64,000 bases of DNA from Spiribacter sp. 2438. GTDB lineage: Bacteria > Pseudomonadota > Gammaproteobacteria > Nitrococcales > Nitrococcaceae. The position numbers and the translations under genes are program-made. The first letter of the stretch is position 1. Each line of letters opens with the position of its first letter. The notes under the pieces are model-generated. The model made no database searches. It saw nothing but the letters and a program-made list of their open reading frames with translations, and was not told where the DNA came from. The DNA is taken from the NCBI RefSeq assembly GCF_009676705.1, contig NZ_CP046046.1:248001-312000 (forward strand), in the 5' to 3' direction. This document shows positions 41,561 through 50,398 of the stretch, piece by piece.

Positions 41561-42172
41561 ATGGCAAGGGGTAAAGCAAGTCGGGACGCGCGCATGCGCG
41601 AGCGCATCGCGCAGGAAGCGGCTCGTGTCATGGCCACCGAAGGCGTCGAAGACTTTTCGTTGGCCAAGCGCAAGGCCGCGCTCCATCTGGGTGCCCCCGG
41701 CACCACCAACCTGCCCCAGAACCGCGAGATCCAGGCGGCCCTGCAGGACTATCAGCGTCTCTTCGGCGGTGAGCGCCAGTTATCCGCCCTGCAGACGCTT
41801 CGCGAGGCGGCCCTGGAGGCCATGAGTTTTTTCGCGTCCTTCCGGCCCAGACTGACGGGACCGGTGCTGGATGGCACGGCGGGTCCGGACACCGCCGTGG
41901 ATCTGCATTGTTTTGCCGACACGCCGGAGGACGTGGTGTTGTTCCTCATGGAGCAGGGCATCCCGTTTGATACCGAGGAGCGGCGGCTGCGCTTCGACGA
42001 CGAGTATCTGTTTGTGCCGATGCACCGGTTCGTCGCCGGCGATGTCCCGGTTCACCTGACGGTTTTCAGCGAGCGCGATCGCCGTCATCCGCCGCGCAGC
42101 CCAGTGGACGGGCGTCCCATGCGGCGGGCGGGCAAAAACGAGGTGGCGGCGTTGATCGAGACCGACGCCTGA
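41561..42172 (+). CDS. Conserved protein of unknown function downstream of mrcA
   Basis: This 203-residue protein is not confidently recognised. It starts 17 bp after mrcA, on the same strand. The N-terminus is strongly basic (MARGKASRDARMRERIAQEAARVM) and helical, followed by HLGAPGTTNLPQNREIQAAL and a helix around RQLSALQTLREAALEAM. The C-terminal half (TAVDLHCFADTPEDVVLFLM, GIPFDTEERRLRFDDEYLF, VPVHLTVFSERD) has an Asp and several beta strands that recall a nucleotidyltransferase-like fold, though the GS-x(n)-DxD motif is absent. The end GRPMRRAGKNEVAALI is well defined. No signal peptide is seen. Similar unnamed proteins occur in related bacteria. Confidence 0.75.
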   Translation: MARGKASRDARMRERIAQEAARVMATEGVEDFSLAKRKAALHLGAPGTTNLPQNREIQAALQDYQRLFGGERQLSALQTLREAALEAMSFFASFRPRLTGPVLDGTAGPDTAVDLHCFADTPEDVVLFLMEQGIPFDTEERRLRFDDEYLFVPMHRFVAGDVPVHLTVFSERDRRHPPRSPVDGRPMRRAGKNEVAALIETDA

Positions 42173-42199
42173 CGCCGGTCCGTGATCGATGATTCCTGA

Positions 42200-43498
42200 T
42201 CAGCCGCGGCGGTGCAGCGGGACGTAATCCCGTCGGGCCGCGCCGGTGTAGAGCTGCCGGGGACGCCCGATCCGCTGCTCGGGGTCGGTGAGCATCTCCA
42301 TCCACTGGGCCACCCATCCGGGGGTGCGGCCGATGGCGAAAAGTACTGTGAAGAATTCGGTGGGAATGCCCAGCGCGCGGTAGATAATGCCGGAGTAGAA
42401 GTCCACGTTGGGATAGAGCTTGCGCTCCACGAAGTAGTCGTCGGCCAGGGCGATTTCCTCGAGGGCCATGGCCAGTTCCAGCTGCGGATCATCGCCCACG
42501 CCCAATTCGTCGAGCACTTCGTGGCAGGTCTTGCGAATGATGGTGGCGCGGGGGTCGTAGTTCTTGTAGACCCGGTGTCCAAAGCCCATCAGACGGAATG
42601 GATCATTCTTGTCCTTGGCCTTCTCGATGAACTTCGGCACCTGATCGACGCTGCCGATTTCACTGAGCATGTTCAGCACGGCCTCGTTGGCCCCGCCGTG
42701 GGCCGGCCCCCAGAGTGCGGCGCAGCCGGAGGCAATTGCGGCAAATGGGTTGGTGCCGGTGCTGCCCGCCAGGCGAACCGTGGAAGTGCTGGCGTTCTGC
42801 TCGTGGTCCGCATGCAGAATCAGCAGCTGATCCAGCGCCTTTTCCGCCACCGGGTTGATCTCGTAGTCCTCGCTGGGGCGGGCAAACAGCATGTTCAGCA
42901 GGTTGCCCGTGTAGGACAGCCGGTTCAGCGGATGGACGAATGGCTCACCCACCATGTGCTTGAACGCCGCCGCTGCAATGGTGGGCATCTTGGCGATCAT
43001 TCGGTGGGCGCAGAGGAGCCGGTTGTCCGGGTCGTTGATGTCGATGGTGTCGTGATAGAACGCCGACAACGATCCCACCACACCGGTCAGCATGGCCATG
43101 GGGTGGGCGTTGTAATGAAAGCCGTTGAAGAAAATGCGCAGGCTTTCGTTGACCATGGTGTGACGGGTAATGGCCTGCTCGAATTCCTCCAGCTCGGCCT
43201 TACTGGGCAGCTCGCCGTGAATCAGCAGACGGCTGACCTCCAGAAACGAGCTTTGCTCCGCCAGCTGCTCGATGGGATACCCGCGATAGAGCAGCACGCC
43301 CTGCTCACCGTCGATGTAGGCGATGTCGCTCTGACAGCTGCCCGTGGAGCTGTAACCCGGATCGTAGGTGAAATAACCCAGTTCGGAGTGGAGGCTGCGG
43401 ATGTCGACCAGATCTGCCCCGTGGGTGCCCTGCCGGACCGGTAGTTCGACGTTGTTACCGGTGGCGTTATCGGTGACGGTTACGGTCTTGTCGGCCAT
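42200..43498 (-). CDS. gltA: Citrate synthase (type II)
   Basis: GltA condenses acetyl-CoA and oxaloacetate in the first step of the TCA cycle. The 432-residue protein is a type II hexameric enzyme (ATP/NADH-sensitive group) with N-terminal extension and the catalytic triad: His in [13 protein letters not shown], His in [11 protein letters not shown], and Asp in [28 protein letters not shown] binds citrate. GHG-free N-terminus [22 protein letters not shown] is conserved. It lies after rpmE on the same strand, with a 81-bp gap that holds a small hairpin at 43550-43567. It is convergent with the unknown gene at 41561 (27 bp gap). Confidence 0.97.
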   Translation of the reverse strand: MADKTVTVTDNATGNNVELPVRQGTHGADLVDIRSLHSELGYFTYDPGYSSTGSCQSDIAYIDGEQGVLLYRGYPIEQLAEQSSFLEVSRLLIHGELPSKAELEEFEQAITRHTMVNESLRIFFNGFHYNAHPMAMLTGVVGSLSAFYHDTIDINDPDNRLLCAHRMIAKMPTIAAAAFKHMVGEPFVHPLNRLSYTGNLLNMLFARPSEDYEINPVAEKALDQLLILHADHEQNASTSTVRLAGSTGTNPFAAIASGCAALWGPAHGGANEAVLNMLSEIGSVDQVPKFIEKAKDKNDPFRLMGFGHRVYKNYDPRATIIRKTCHEVLDELGVGDDPQLELAMALEEIALADDYFVERKLYPNVDFYSGIIYRALGIPTEFFTVLFAIGRTPGWVAQWMEMLTDPEQRIGRPRQLYTGAARRDYVPLHRRG

Positions 43499-43549
43499 CG
43501 CTGAGCTCTCCTGTATTGGCTCCGTCGCGGCAGTGCCTCGAACAAATCC

Positions 43550-43567
43550 GGCCGCGATACGGCGGCC
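43550..43567 (-). terminator. Possible terminator hairpin after rpmE
   Basis: A perfect 6-bp stem (GGCCGC ... GCGGCC) with a 6-base loop lies 13 bp past the rpmE stop. On the minus strand it is followed by GGATTTGTT, a weak T-rich tail. It could end rpmE transcription before gltA, but the tail is too poor for certainty. Confidence 0.35.
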
Positions 43568-43579
43568 ACGCCGGCGGGC

Positions 43580-43843
43580 CTAGCCGCGCCCGCCCTTGGC
43601 CCGGGCGCCGTAGCGACGACGGAACTGATCCACGCGACCACCGCTGGACAGCACGCGCTGCTTGCCGGTGTAGAAGGGGTGACTGGCGCTGGAGATTTCC
43701 ACTTTGACCAGCGGGTACTCTTCGCCGTCTTCCCACTTGACGGTCTCGTCCGTCCGGATCGTCGAGCGGGTCAGAAATGAGAAATCCGAGGAAATGTCCT
43801 GGAACACAACCTGACGGTATTCGGGGTGAATGTCTTTTTTCAT
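43580..43843 (-). CDS. rpmE2: 50S ribosomal protein L31, type B (zinc-free)
   Basis: This is a large-subunit ribosomal protein of 87 residues, starting [16 protein letters not shown] at ATG 43843; the longer in-frame stretch from 43921 lies over the promoter. It lacks the CxxC zinc-binding pairs of ordinary L31 and carries the type B signature [36 protein letters not shown]. Type B paralogues often replace the zinc form in zinc starvation under Zur control; I see no Zur-like palindrome here but a strong constitutive-looking promoter. It may be the organism's only L31. Confidence 0.95.
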   Translation of the reverse strand: MKKDIHPEYRQVVFQDISSDFSFLTRSTIRTDETVKWEDGEEYPLVKVEISSASHPFYTGKQRVLSSGGRVDQFRRRYGARAKGGRG

Positions 43844-43878
43844 GGCGCTTCTCGGGCCGTTGGGATTTGGAGCGCGGT

Positions 43879-43907
43879 ATATTAGGCCCTTGCCGTCGCC
43901 CGTACAA
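43879..43907 (-). promoter_or_regulatory. Sigma70-type promoter of rpmE2
   Basis: On the minus strand TTGTAC (43907-43902), a 17-base spacer and TAATAT (43884-43879) form a strong -35/-10 pair, 36 bp before the rpmE2 start codon. No zinc-uptake-regulator palindrome overlaps it, which suggests constitutive expression of the zinc-free L31. Confidence 0.7.
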
Positions 43908-44009
43908 GGGAGATGCTGCACTGCGATGCCCCGAAGGCCGGTTGGCAGCGCCCGGAGCGGCGGTTAAGATCCGCCCGGTGTCATCCGATCACTCTGGAAT
44001 ACGGTGCCC

Positions 44010-44387
44010 ATGTACGACGGCCTGAAGCATCTCCACACCACACTGATCACGTTGACGGTGTTGTTTTTTATCGTCCGCTGGGGCTGGACCGTGTCCGGGT
44101 CCGCGATGATCCAGCGTCGCTGGGTGAAAATATCCCCCCACGTCATCGACACGGCTCTGCTGGTGAGCGCGCTGAGCATTGCCTGGATGGGCTGGCGCTG
44201 GCCGGTGGTGCCCCATGACTGGATCACCGCCAAAGTGATCGCGCTGTTGCTCTACATCGGGCTGGCGACGTTTGCCCTGAAAAGGGCGTCGACCCCGGTG
44301 GGCAAGACGGTGGCCTTCGTCGGTGCGCTGGCGGTCTACGGTTACATGCTCGCCGTGGCCCTCGCCAAGACACCCGTTCCGGTGTAG
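44010..44387 (+). CDS. SirB-like (SirB2) inner-membrane protein
   Basis: This 125-residue hydrophobic protein has four predicted TM helices (HTTLITLTVLFFIVRWGW, VIDTALLVSALSIAWMGW, WITAKVIALLLYIGLATFAL, TVAFVGALAVYGYMLAVAL) and matches the SirB family, named for an invasion-gene regulator in Salmonella but of unknown biochemical function. The KHLHTTLITLTVLFF and IVRWGWT stretches are characteristic. The start is ATG 44010; GTG at 44004 is an alternative. It is divergent from rpmE2 and convergent with the CPXCG gene (14 bp between). Confidence 0.86.
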   Translation: MYDGLKHLHTTLITLTVLFFIVRWGWTVSGSAMIQRRWVKISPHVIDTALLVSALSIAWMGWRWPVVPHDWITAKVIALLLYIGLATFALKRASTPVGKTVAFVGALAVYGYMLAVALAKTPVPV

Positions 44388-44401
44388 GCCCGGCCGCGGT
44401 T

Positions 44402-44581
44402 TCAGTCGTCATCCCGGCGGGCGTAGAGCACTGGGCCATCGACGGTGATTTCCAAATGGATTTCGATAGGACGACAGCAGACCTCGCAATCCTCGATGTA
44501 ATCCTGATCACCGGCGGACGCGTCCACCAGCGTGGTGTAGGACTCCCCGCAGTACGGGCAATCAATCATCAGCTCGTCCAT
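44402..44581 (-). CDS. CPXCG-motif small zinc-ribbon-like protein
   Basis: This is a 59-residue protein, missed easily because of its size. Minus-strand translation gives MDELMIDCPYCGESYTTLVD ... EDCEVCCRPIEIHLEI, with two Cys pairs (CPYC and CEVCC) that can bind one zinc atom, matching the 'cysteine-rich CPXCG' family of small gammaproteobacterial proteins. It starts at ATG 44581 and overlaps the hemW stop by 13 bp, so it is probably cotranscribed with hemW. Function unknown; a zinc ribbon role is inferred from the Cys pattern. Confidence 0.82.
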   Translation of the reverse strand: MDELMIDCPYCGESYTTLVDASAGDQDYIEDCEVCCRPIEIHLEITVDGPVLYARRDDD

Positions 44582-45750
44582 TGCTCACCTCCGCCGTCGC
44601 TCATGAACAGGCCCAGCAGGTCATTCAGGTAACGCTGCCCGTCCTCGGTGGGCGCCAGACGCTCAGGATCCCGCCGGAGCCACCCCCGCCGCCGGGCCTC
44701 GGCGACACCATCGGCAAAAGCCTCCCAGCCAAGACCGGTGCGCTCAAGGGCCTCCTGGACCGGCGCGCCATCGGTGAGCCTGAGCGCATTCATCAAGTAC
44801 TCGAGAGGCAGCTCGTCCTGTGGTACCGGATGTTGCTCGGCGACACTGGCCGGTGTTCCCGCCAGGGCCAGGTACTGGCGGGGCAGGTGCACCAGTCGGT
44901 AGCGCAGGATCCGGCCGTCCGTGAAAGTCAGCTTGCCATGGGCGCCGGCACCCACCGCCAGGTAGTCTCCGAATCGCCAGTAGTTGACGTTATGGCGGCA
45001 CTCTTCGCGAGGCCTGGCCCAGGCCGATATCTCGTGCCGGTGCAGACCCGCCGCCGCTATCCGATCAGCGCAGGCGGCCTCGATTTCGGAGAGTTCATCA
45101 TCATCCGGCAGTACCGGCGGCCGGTAATGAAACGGGGTGCCGGGCTCCAGCGTCAGCTGGTAATAGGAAAGATGACCCACCGCCAGGGACAGGGCCGTGT
45201 CCACGTCGTAAATCGCTTCTTCCACGGTCTGGCCCGGCAGGCCATGCATCAGATCGACGTTTATGCGCTCAAAACCGGCCTGGCGGGCGGCCTGGATGGC
45301 ATCGATGGACCCGGCACCATCGTGGATTCGCCCCAGTGCCTGCAGGCAGCGGCTGGAAAAACTCTGGGCACCAATGGACAGGCGGTTGACCCCTGCCCTG
45401 AGAAAACCTTCGAAGCGGCTCGCGTCCACGGTCCCGGGGTTGGCCTCGAGGGTGATTTCCATGCCCGGCGTGAGGGTCAGGGTCTGCCTCAGGCCCGCCA
45501 GCAGCCGTGCGATGGCTTCCGGACTGAAGAGGCTGGGGGTGCCACCGCCAATGAAAAGACTCTGTACGGGACCCGGCGTCCACTCCCGGGTCAGCTGCTC
45601 GGCATCCCGCAGCAGCGCGTCCACATACTCGAATTCCGGCAGGTCGCCCCGCAGGGCGTGGGCGTTGAAATCGCAGTAGGGGCATTTCTGGACGCACCAG
45701 GGGAGGTGCACATAAAGCCCCAGGGGCGGTGGAGTCAGACGCCCCGCCAC
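44569..45750 (-). CDS. hemW: Radical SAM family haem chaperone HemW
   Basis: HemW is a radical-SAM-type protein that binds and delivers haem; it is often misnamed coproporphyrinogen III oxidase (HemN-like). The 393-residue protein has the N-terminal CVQKCPYCDFNAH cluster motif (CxxxCxxC), GGGTPSLF, ITLEANPGT and the RLSIGAQSFSSRCLQALGR stretch, DLMHGLPGQT, and the C-terminal HemN-type domain (EYLMNALRLTDGA). The extra Cys that HemN has after the cluster is absent, which fits HemW. It starts inside the end of rdgB (16-bp overlap) in the rph-rdgB-hemW run and is followed by the CPXCG gene. Confidence 0.94.
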   Translation of the reverse strand: MAGRLTPPPLGLYVHLPWCVQKCPYCDFNAHALRGDLPEFEYVDALLRDAEQLTREWTPGPVQSLFIGGGTPSLFSPEAIARLLAGLRQTLTLTPGMEITLEANPGTVDASRFEGFLRAGVNRLSIGAQSFSSRCLQALGRIHDGAGSIDAIQAARQAGFERINVDLMHGLPGQTVEEAIYDVDTALSLAVGHLSYYQLTLEPGTPFHYRPPVLPDDDELSEIEAACADRIAAAGLHRHEISAWARPREECRHNVNYWRFGDYLAVGAGAHGKLTFTDGRILRYRLVHLPRQYLALAGTPASVAEQHPVPQDELPLEYLMNALRLTDGAPVQEALERTGLGWEAFADGVAEARRRGWLRRDPERLAPTEDGQRYLNDLLGLFMSDGGGEQWTS

Positions 45751-46349
45751 AGCGCCTCCATGCGCGAGCGCAGGTGGCCCAGGGCCTGACCCCGGTGGCT
45801 AAGCCGGTTTTTGGTGGCGGCATCCAGTTCGGCGGCGGTGCAGCCCTGCTCTGGTAGGTAGAAATGGGGGTCATAGCCGAAGCCCCCGGTGCCTCTTGGC
45901 TGATCAGTCACCTCACCCACCCAGTGGCCTTCGGCGATTAACGGCGCCGGATCATCGCCATGGCGCATGTAGACCAGAACGCAGCGGTACAGGGCGGTGC
46001 GCTCGTGGGGCCCGAGGTCGATGAGCTCGTCGCAGAGCCGGGCGTTATTGGCGGCCTGGTCGGCATCGTCCCCGGCCCAGCGGGCAGAGCGAACACCGGG
46101 GGCCCCGTCCAGTGCCGGAATTTCCAGGCCGGAGTCATCGGCCACCGCGGGCAGGCCGGTGTGTGCCGCCGCATTGCGCGCCTTGATGATCGCGTTCTCG
46201 ATGAAGGTGGTGCCGGTCTCCGCCGCCTCGGGAACATAGTAAAAGGACTGCGGCCGTATCTCGGCCACCAGCCCATGCAGCAATGACTGGAGTTCACTGA
46301 CCTTGCCGGGGTTGCCGCTGGCCAGTACCAAGCGTTCCACCACGGCCAT
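45735..46349 (-). CDS. rdgB: XTP/dITP diphosphatase (non-canonical purine NTPase)
   Basis: RdgB removes ITP, dITP and XTP from the nucleotide pool. The 204-residue protein starts at ATG 46349 (MAVVERLVLASGNPGKVSEL), one base after the rph stop; the upstream open stretch lies inside rph. Motifs are LASGNPGKVSELQSLL, ETGTTFIENAIIKARNAA, PAVADDSGLEIPALDGAPGV (metal-binding Asp), and FGYDPHFYLPEQGCTAAEL with the catalytic Lys/Asp region near the C-terminus. rph-rdgB-hemW is a conserved gene order in gammaproteobacteria. Confidence 0.96.
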   Translation of the reverse strand: MAVVERLVLASGNPGKVSELQSLLHGLVAEIRPQSFYYVPEAAETGTTFIENAIIKARNAAAHTGLPAVADDSGLEIPALDGAPGVRSARWAGDDADQAANNARLCDELIDLGPHERTALYRCVLVYMRHGDDPAPLIAEGHWVGEVTDQPRGTGGFGYDPHFYLPEQGCTAAELDAATKNRLSHRGQALGHLRSRMEALWRGV

Positions 46350-46350
46350 G

Positions 46351-47067
46351 TCAGGCCTCCAGGGCTGCCCGCTGAGCGAGCACCAGTTCGGCGATGCCGG
46401 CTTCCGCCAGATCCAGCATGCCGGCCAGCTCTTCGCGTCGGAACGCATGCCCCTCGGCGGTTCCCTGGACCTCGATGAAGTGGCCGGCGTCGTTCATGAT
46501 CACGTTCATGTCTGTCTCCGCCTCCGAGTCTTCGGCGTAGTCCAGATCCAGCACCGGCGTGCCCTGATAAATGCCCACCGAGACCGCGGCGACCTGGCCA
46601 TGCAAGGGATTGCGACGCAGCTGACCCGTGCGGCGCAAATGGCCGATGGCATCCGCCAGCGCCACGTAACCGCCGGTGATGGCCGCGGTGCGGGTGCCGC
46701 CATCGGCCTGCAGCACATCACAGTCAATCACCACCCGTCGCTCGCCCAGGGCTTCCAGGTCAACCACGGCCCTCAGGGATCGGCCGATGAGACGCTGGAT
46801 CTCGACAGTGCGCCCCTGCTGACGGCCCCGGGCCGCCTCCCGGTCGGTGCGGCTGCCGGTGGCCCGGGGCAGCATCCCGTATTCCGCTGTGACCCAGCCG
46901 CGGTTGGTGTTGCGCAGCCAGGGTGGCACCCGGTTTTCGACGGACGCGGTGCATAGCACCTGAGTGTCACCGAACTCCACCAGCACCGACCCTTCGGCGT
47001 GGCGGGTAAAACCGCGGGTCAGACGAGTCGGGCGAAGCGCGTCGGGGGATCGGCCGCTGGGGCGCAT
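46351..47067 (-). CDS. rph: Ribonuclease PH
   Basis: RNase PH is a phosphorolytic 3'-5' exoribonuclease that trims tRNA 3' ends. The 238-residue length equals the E. coli enzyme. Start [20 protein letters not shown] at ATG 47067 has AGGAG at a 6-base distance. Seen motifs are [34 protein letters not shown] (phosphate-binding Arg/Thr), [37 protein letters not shown] and [18 protein letters not shown]. It is divergent from gmk and heads rph-rdgB-hemW. Confidence 0.97.
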   Translation of the reverse strand: MRPSGRSPDALRPTRLTRGFTRHAEGSVLVEFGDTQVLCTASVENRVPPWLRNTNRGWVTAEYGMLPRATGSRTDREAARGRQQGRTVEIQRLIGRSLRAVVDLEALGERRVVIDCDVLQADGGTRTAAITGGYVALADAIGHLRRTGQLRRNPLHGQVAAVSVGIYQGTPVLDLDYAEDSEAETDMNVIMNDAGHFIEVQGTAEGHAFRREELAGMLDLAEAGIAELVLAQRAALEA

Positions 47068-47128
47068 GAAGGTCTCCTGAGAGTTGTCACTGATGCGAAA
47101 AAAGGCCGATGAGGGTAGCATTATCGCC

Positions 47129-47770
47129 ATGGAACAGGGCATGGGTGGCACCCTTTACATCGTTTCCGCGCCGTCCGGTGCCGGCAAGACATCGCTGCTT
47201 CGTGCGCTCATGGAGCGCGACCCCCAAATGGTCTTCTCGGTCTCCCACACCACCCGTGCCCCGCGGCCGGGCGAGGCGGATGGCCGCGATTATCATTTCG
47301 TTGATGATGAAGCGTTTCTGGCGCTGATCGAGGCGGGGGCCTTTCTGGAGCACGCTCGGGTCTTTGATCGGCGCTATGGCACGACCCATGCCGCCGTTGC
47401 CGCGGATGTTGCCGCCGGCCGTGACGTCCTGCTGGAAATCGACTGGCAGGGCGCCCGGCAGATCCGTGCCCAGTGGCCGAACACGGTGTCGGTGTTTGTG
47501 TTGCCGCCCTCTCTGGAGGCACTGGAAGAGCGCCTGCGGGGCCGCAATCAGGACAGTGACGCGGTGATTGCCCGCCGCATGGCGGCCGCTGTCAGTGAAA
47601 TGGCCCATGCCGCTGAATACGACTACCTGGTCTGGAACAACGATTTTGTTACCGCACTGTCCGACTTTGAGGCGATTGTTCGGGCCCGGCGATTGACCGT
47701 TGGCCGCCAGATGCTGACCCACGGCCCCGCCCTCGAGGCGCTGACCGCCGCCGAGCCCCGGAGTCGGTAA
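47129..47770 (+). CDS. gmk: Guanylate kinase
   Basis: Gmk phosphorylates GMP to GDP with ATP. I use ATG 47129 (213 residues, [20 protein letters not shown]); ATG 47141 is also plausible, and an upstream start at 47084 would overlap the rph leader. The P-loop [11 protein letters not shown], the GMP-binding [20 protein letters not shown] and [14 protein letters not shown] stretches, and [12 protein letters not shown] are clear. It is divergent from rph and is followed by an AT-rich gap and rpoZ. The gmk-rpoZ-spoT order is standard. Confidence 0.96.
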   Translation: MEQGMGGTLYIVSAPSGAGKTSLLRALMERDPQMVFSVSHTTRAPRPGEADGRDYHFVDDEAFLALIEAGAFLEHARVFDRRYGTTHAAVAADVAAGRDVLLEIDWQGARQIRAQWPNTVSVFVLPPSLEALEERLRGRNQDSDAVIARRMAAAVSEMAHAAEYDYLVWNNDFVTALSDFEAIVRARRLTVGRQMLTHGPALEALTAAEPRSR

Positions 47771-47802
47771 ATTTTTTAATCAGCGTTTTTTCGCGCTAAA
47801 CT

Positions 47803-47830
47803 GAAAAATCATAACGTTATTCAATTTTTC
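47803..47830. repeat. AT-rich inverted repeat upstream of rpoZ
   Basis: The gap between gmk and rpoZ is unusually AT-rich for this genome and holds a near-perfect inverted repeat: GAAAAAT-C-ATAAC (47803-47815) followed directly by GTTAT-TCA-ATTTTTC (47816-47830). The core ATAACGTTAT is a 10-bp perfect palindrome. It ends at the rpoZ ribosome binding site (GGAGG). It may be an operator, a protein-binding AT-rich site, or an RNA hairpin. Confidence 0.5.
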
Positions 47831-47844
47831 TGGAGGTTGCCGAC

Positions 47845-48186
47845 ATGGCACGAGTCACGGTCGAGGATTGCCTCGATACCATCGACAATCGCTTCGAGCT
47901 GGTCCTGGCGGCGACGCGGCGTGCCCGTCAGGTTGCTCGGGGAAGGCAGCCATTCGTTGAGTGGGAAAACGACAAGCCCACCGTGGTTGCGCTTCGCGAA
48001 ATTGCCGAGGGGCACGTGACGGTAGACATTCTGGATGTCGAGGCCGAGGCGGCCGAGGCGCTTGGAGCCCTCGATGACGCCCATGCAGCGGAAGCGCAGG
48101 CGGACGAGGCAACCGAGAACCCGGAGGCCGAAGGCAACGGTGAAGCACCAGGCGGCAACGGAATCGAGGAAAAACCGGAAGAGTAG
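47845..48186 (+). CDS. rpoZ: DNA-directed RNA polymerase omega subunit, with long acidic tail
   Basis: Omega assists folding of beta' and takes part in ppGpp binding to RNA polymerase. The 113-residue protein starts [20 protein letters not shown], with [14 protein letters not shown] and [13 protein letters not shown], all matching the family. The C-terminal about 45 residues ([20 protein letters not shown] then Glu/Asn/Gly-rich to the end) are an acidic low-complexity extension; the E. coli protein has 91 residues. It lies before spoT with a 10-bp gap, so the ppGpp target and synthetase are cotranscribed. Confidence 0.95.
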   Translation: MARVTVEDCLDTIDNRFELVLAATRRARQVARGRQPFVEWENDKPTVVALREIAEGHVTVDILDVEAEAAEALGALDDAHAAEAQADEATENPEAEGNGEAPGGNGIEEKPEE

Positions 48187-48196
48187 TCCGGTTTCC

Positions 48197-50365
48197 ATGG
48201 CAAGCGATAGCGCATCGGTTGCCAGTGAGCCCGCCGGGGCGGATGCGGCGGTTCGGGCGACCGAGCTGTGCTCGCTCCTCGAAAATTATCTTGAGCCGCG
48301 GCAGGTTCAAACCGTCCATCAGGCCTTCCTGTTTGGCGAGAAAGCCCACTCCGGCCAACGGCGGCTCTCCGGTGAGCCCTACATCACTCACCCACTGGCA
48401 GTAGCGCGAACGCTGGCGGAAATGGGGCTCGATGCCGAGAGTCTCTGCGCCGCGATCCTTCACGACGTCATCGAAGACACCCCCACGGCCAAGGCCGAGA
48501 TCGCCGACGCCTTCGGTGTCGAGGTGGCCCAGTTGGTGGACGGGGTCTCCAAACTCACCCAGATCAACTTTCGCAGCAAGGCCGAGGCCCAGGCGGAGAA
48601 CTTCCGCAAGATGGTGCTGGCGATGTCCCAGGACATCCGCGTCATCCTTATCAAGCTGGCGGACCGGCTGCACAACATGCGCACCATCTGGGTCATGCCG
48701 CGTAGCAAGCGCGCCCGCATTGCCCGGGAAACCCTGGAAATCTATGCCCCCATCGCCCAGCGGCTGGGCATTAACAGCGTCCGCATCGAACTTGAGGACC
48801 TGGGGTTTGCCGCGCTCTACCCCATGCGCTATCGGGTGCTCAAGGAACGGGTGCGCCGTCAGCGCGGGACCCGCCGGGAGCTTCTCGACACCGTCGCCGA
48901 TGCCCTCCAGGACAGCCTCGCCGGCGCCGACATCGATGCCCGAATCATCGGTCGGGAGAAGCACCTCTGGAGCATCTATCAGAAGATGCGCAGCAAGCAG
49001 GCGGGGTTCCACGATGTGTTCGACATCTATGGATTTCGGGTGGTGGTGGACGACGTGGACACCTGCTACCGGGTGCTGGGGCACTGTCATGGTCTTTACA
49101 AGCCGTTGCCCGGCCGTCTCAAGGACTACATCGCCATCCCCAAAATCAACGGCTACCAGAGCCTGCACACCACGCTGGTCGGACCGCGCCGCATTCAGGT
49201 GGAAGTGCAGATCCGCACCGCCGAAATGGATCGGGTGGCCGAGTCGGGGATTGCGGCCCACTGGATTTACAAGGAAGACGGGGCCGCCAGCAGCGTGGCC
49301 CAGACCCGGGCTCGGGAGTGGGTCCATGGCCTGATGGAAATGCAGGAGAATGCCGGCAACTCCCTGGAATTCATTGAAAACGTCAAAATCGATCTGCTGC
49401 CCGACGAAATTTACGTGTTCACGCCCAAGGGCGAGATCTTGGAAATGCCCAAAGGCGCCACCGTGGTGGACTTTGCCTACGCCGTCCACTCGGATGTGGG
49501 TGATGCCTGCATCGCCGCCAACATTGATCACCGCCTGGCACCGCTGAGAACGCCGCTTGAGACCGGTCAGACCGTGGAGATCATCACCGCCCCGGTGGCC
49601 CGGCCCAACCCGGCCTGGCTGGATTTCGTGGTCACCGCCAAGGCCCGAACCGCCATTCGTCATCGCCTCAAGCGCTTGCAGAGCCGGGAGGCGGAGCACC
49701 TCGGGCGTCGTCTGGTGGAGCAGGCGCTGGACGCCCTGGGCATGACCGTCGATGACATCAGCGACAGGCAGACCCGGACGGTGCTCGAGGAGCTGGGCGC
49801 CGATCAGCTGGACACCGTATTTGCCGAAGTCGGTCTCGGCAAGCGCATGCCATGGCTGGTGGCCCGGCGTCTTTCAGGGATATCCGGCGAGTCCCGGGAG
49901 ACCGGCCTGGATGGGCGCCCGGGGCCCATGCAGGTGCGCGGCAACGAGGGGACGGTGGTCACCTTTGCGCGTTGCTGCCGGCCGATTCCTGGCGACTCCA
50001 TCGTGGGTTTTGCCAGTGCCGGCCGCGGCGTGGTCATCCACGACCAGAGTTGCAACAACATTCGTGAATACCGCAACCATCCCGAGAAGTGGGTGGATGT
50101 TCAGTGGGACGCCATGGCCGAGGGCGAATACCCGGTGGCGATTACCATTGAGGTCATGAACCGGCGGGGGGTGCTGGCCAGCGTGGCCGCTGTGATCTCC
50201 GATCTCGATTCCAATATCGATGCGGTTGAAATCGAAGAAAAGGAAGGCATGATTGCGATCATGCGGCTGGTGCTGAGTGTGCACGGCCGTGTCCATCTGG
50301 CGCGAATCATGCGTCGTCTGCGAGGGCTGTCCGCGGTCCTGCGCATCAATCGCCGCCGCGGCTGA
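48197..50365 (+). CDS. spoT: Bifunctional (p)ppGpp synthetase/hydrolase
   Basis: SpoT makes and degrades (p)ppGpp in the stringent response. I start at ATG 48197, 722 residues; a longer in-frame opening lies within rpoZ. Hydrolase HD domain: SGEPYITHPLAVARTLAEMG (H65) and ILHDVIEDTPT (H89-D90), so the hydrolase appears intact. Synthetase: YGFRVVVDDVDTCYRVLG, RLKDYIAIPKINGYQSLHT and EVQIRTAEMDRVAESGIAAH. The regulatory half has TGS (DEIYVFTPKGEILEMPKGAT), a ZFD-type region with CC and HDQSCNN (FARCCRPIPGD) and a C-terminal ACT domain (EVMNRRGVLASVAAVISDLD). It belongs to gmk-rpoZ-spoT-ridA-recG. Confidence 0.97.
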   Translation: MASDSASVASEPAGADAAVRATELCSLLENYLEPRQVQTVHQAFLFGEKAHSGQRRLSGEPYITHPLAVARTLAEMGLDAESLCAAILHDVIEDTPTAKAEIADAFGVEVAQLVDGVSKLTQINFRSKAEAQAENFRKMVLAMSQDIRVILIKLADRLHNMRTIWVMPRSKRARIARETLEIYAPIAQRLGINSVRIELEDLGFAALYPMRYRVLKERVRRQRGTRRELLDTVADALQDSLAGADIDARIIGREKHLWSIYQKMRSKQAGFHDVFDIYGFRVVVDDVDTCYRVLGHCHGLYKPLPGRLKDYIAIPKINGYQSLHTTLVGPRRIQVEVQIRTAEMDRVAESGIAAHWIYKEDGAASSVAQTRAREWVHGLMEMQENAGNSLEFIENVKIDLLPDEIYVFTPKGEILEMPKGATVVDFAYAVHSDVGDACIAANIDHRLAPLRTPLETGQTVEIITAPVARPNPAWLDFVVTAKARTAIRHRLKRLQSREAEHLGRRLVEQALDALGMTVDDISDRQTRTVLEELGADQLDTVFAEVGLGKRMPWLVARRLSGISGESRETGLDGRPGPMQVRGNEGTVVTFARCCRPIPGDSIVGFASAGRGVVIHDQSCNNIREYRNHPEKWVDVQWDAMAEGEYPVAITIEVMNRRGVLASVAAVISDLDSNIDAVEIEEKEGMIAIMRLVLSVHGRVHLARIMRRLRGLSAVLRINRRRG

Positions 50366-50398
50366 TTCATTGCCGCGGCTCAACCGGGGGAGCGTTTC

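Noticed and set aside
47755-47780. Terminator after gmk (CCGA...TCGG followed by TTTTTT)
   Set aside because: The stem is only 4 bp, so I did not list it; the T-run may simply be part of the AT-rich gap.
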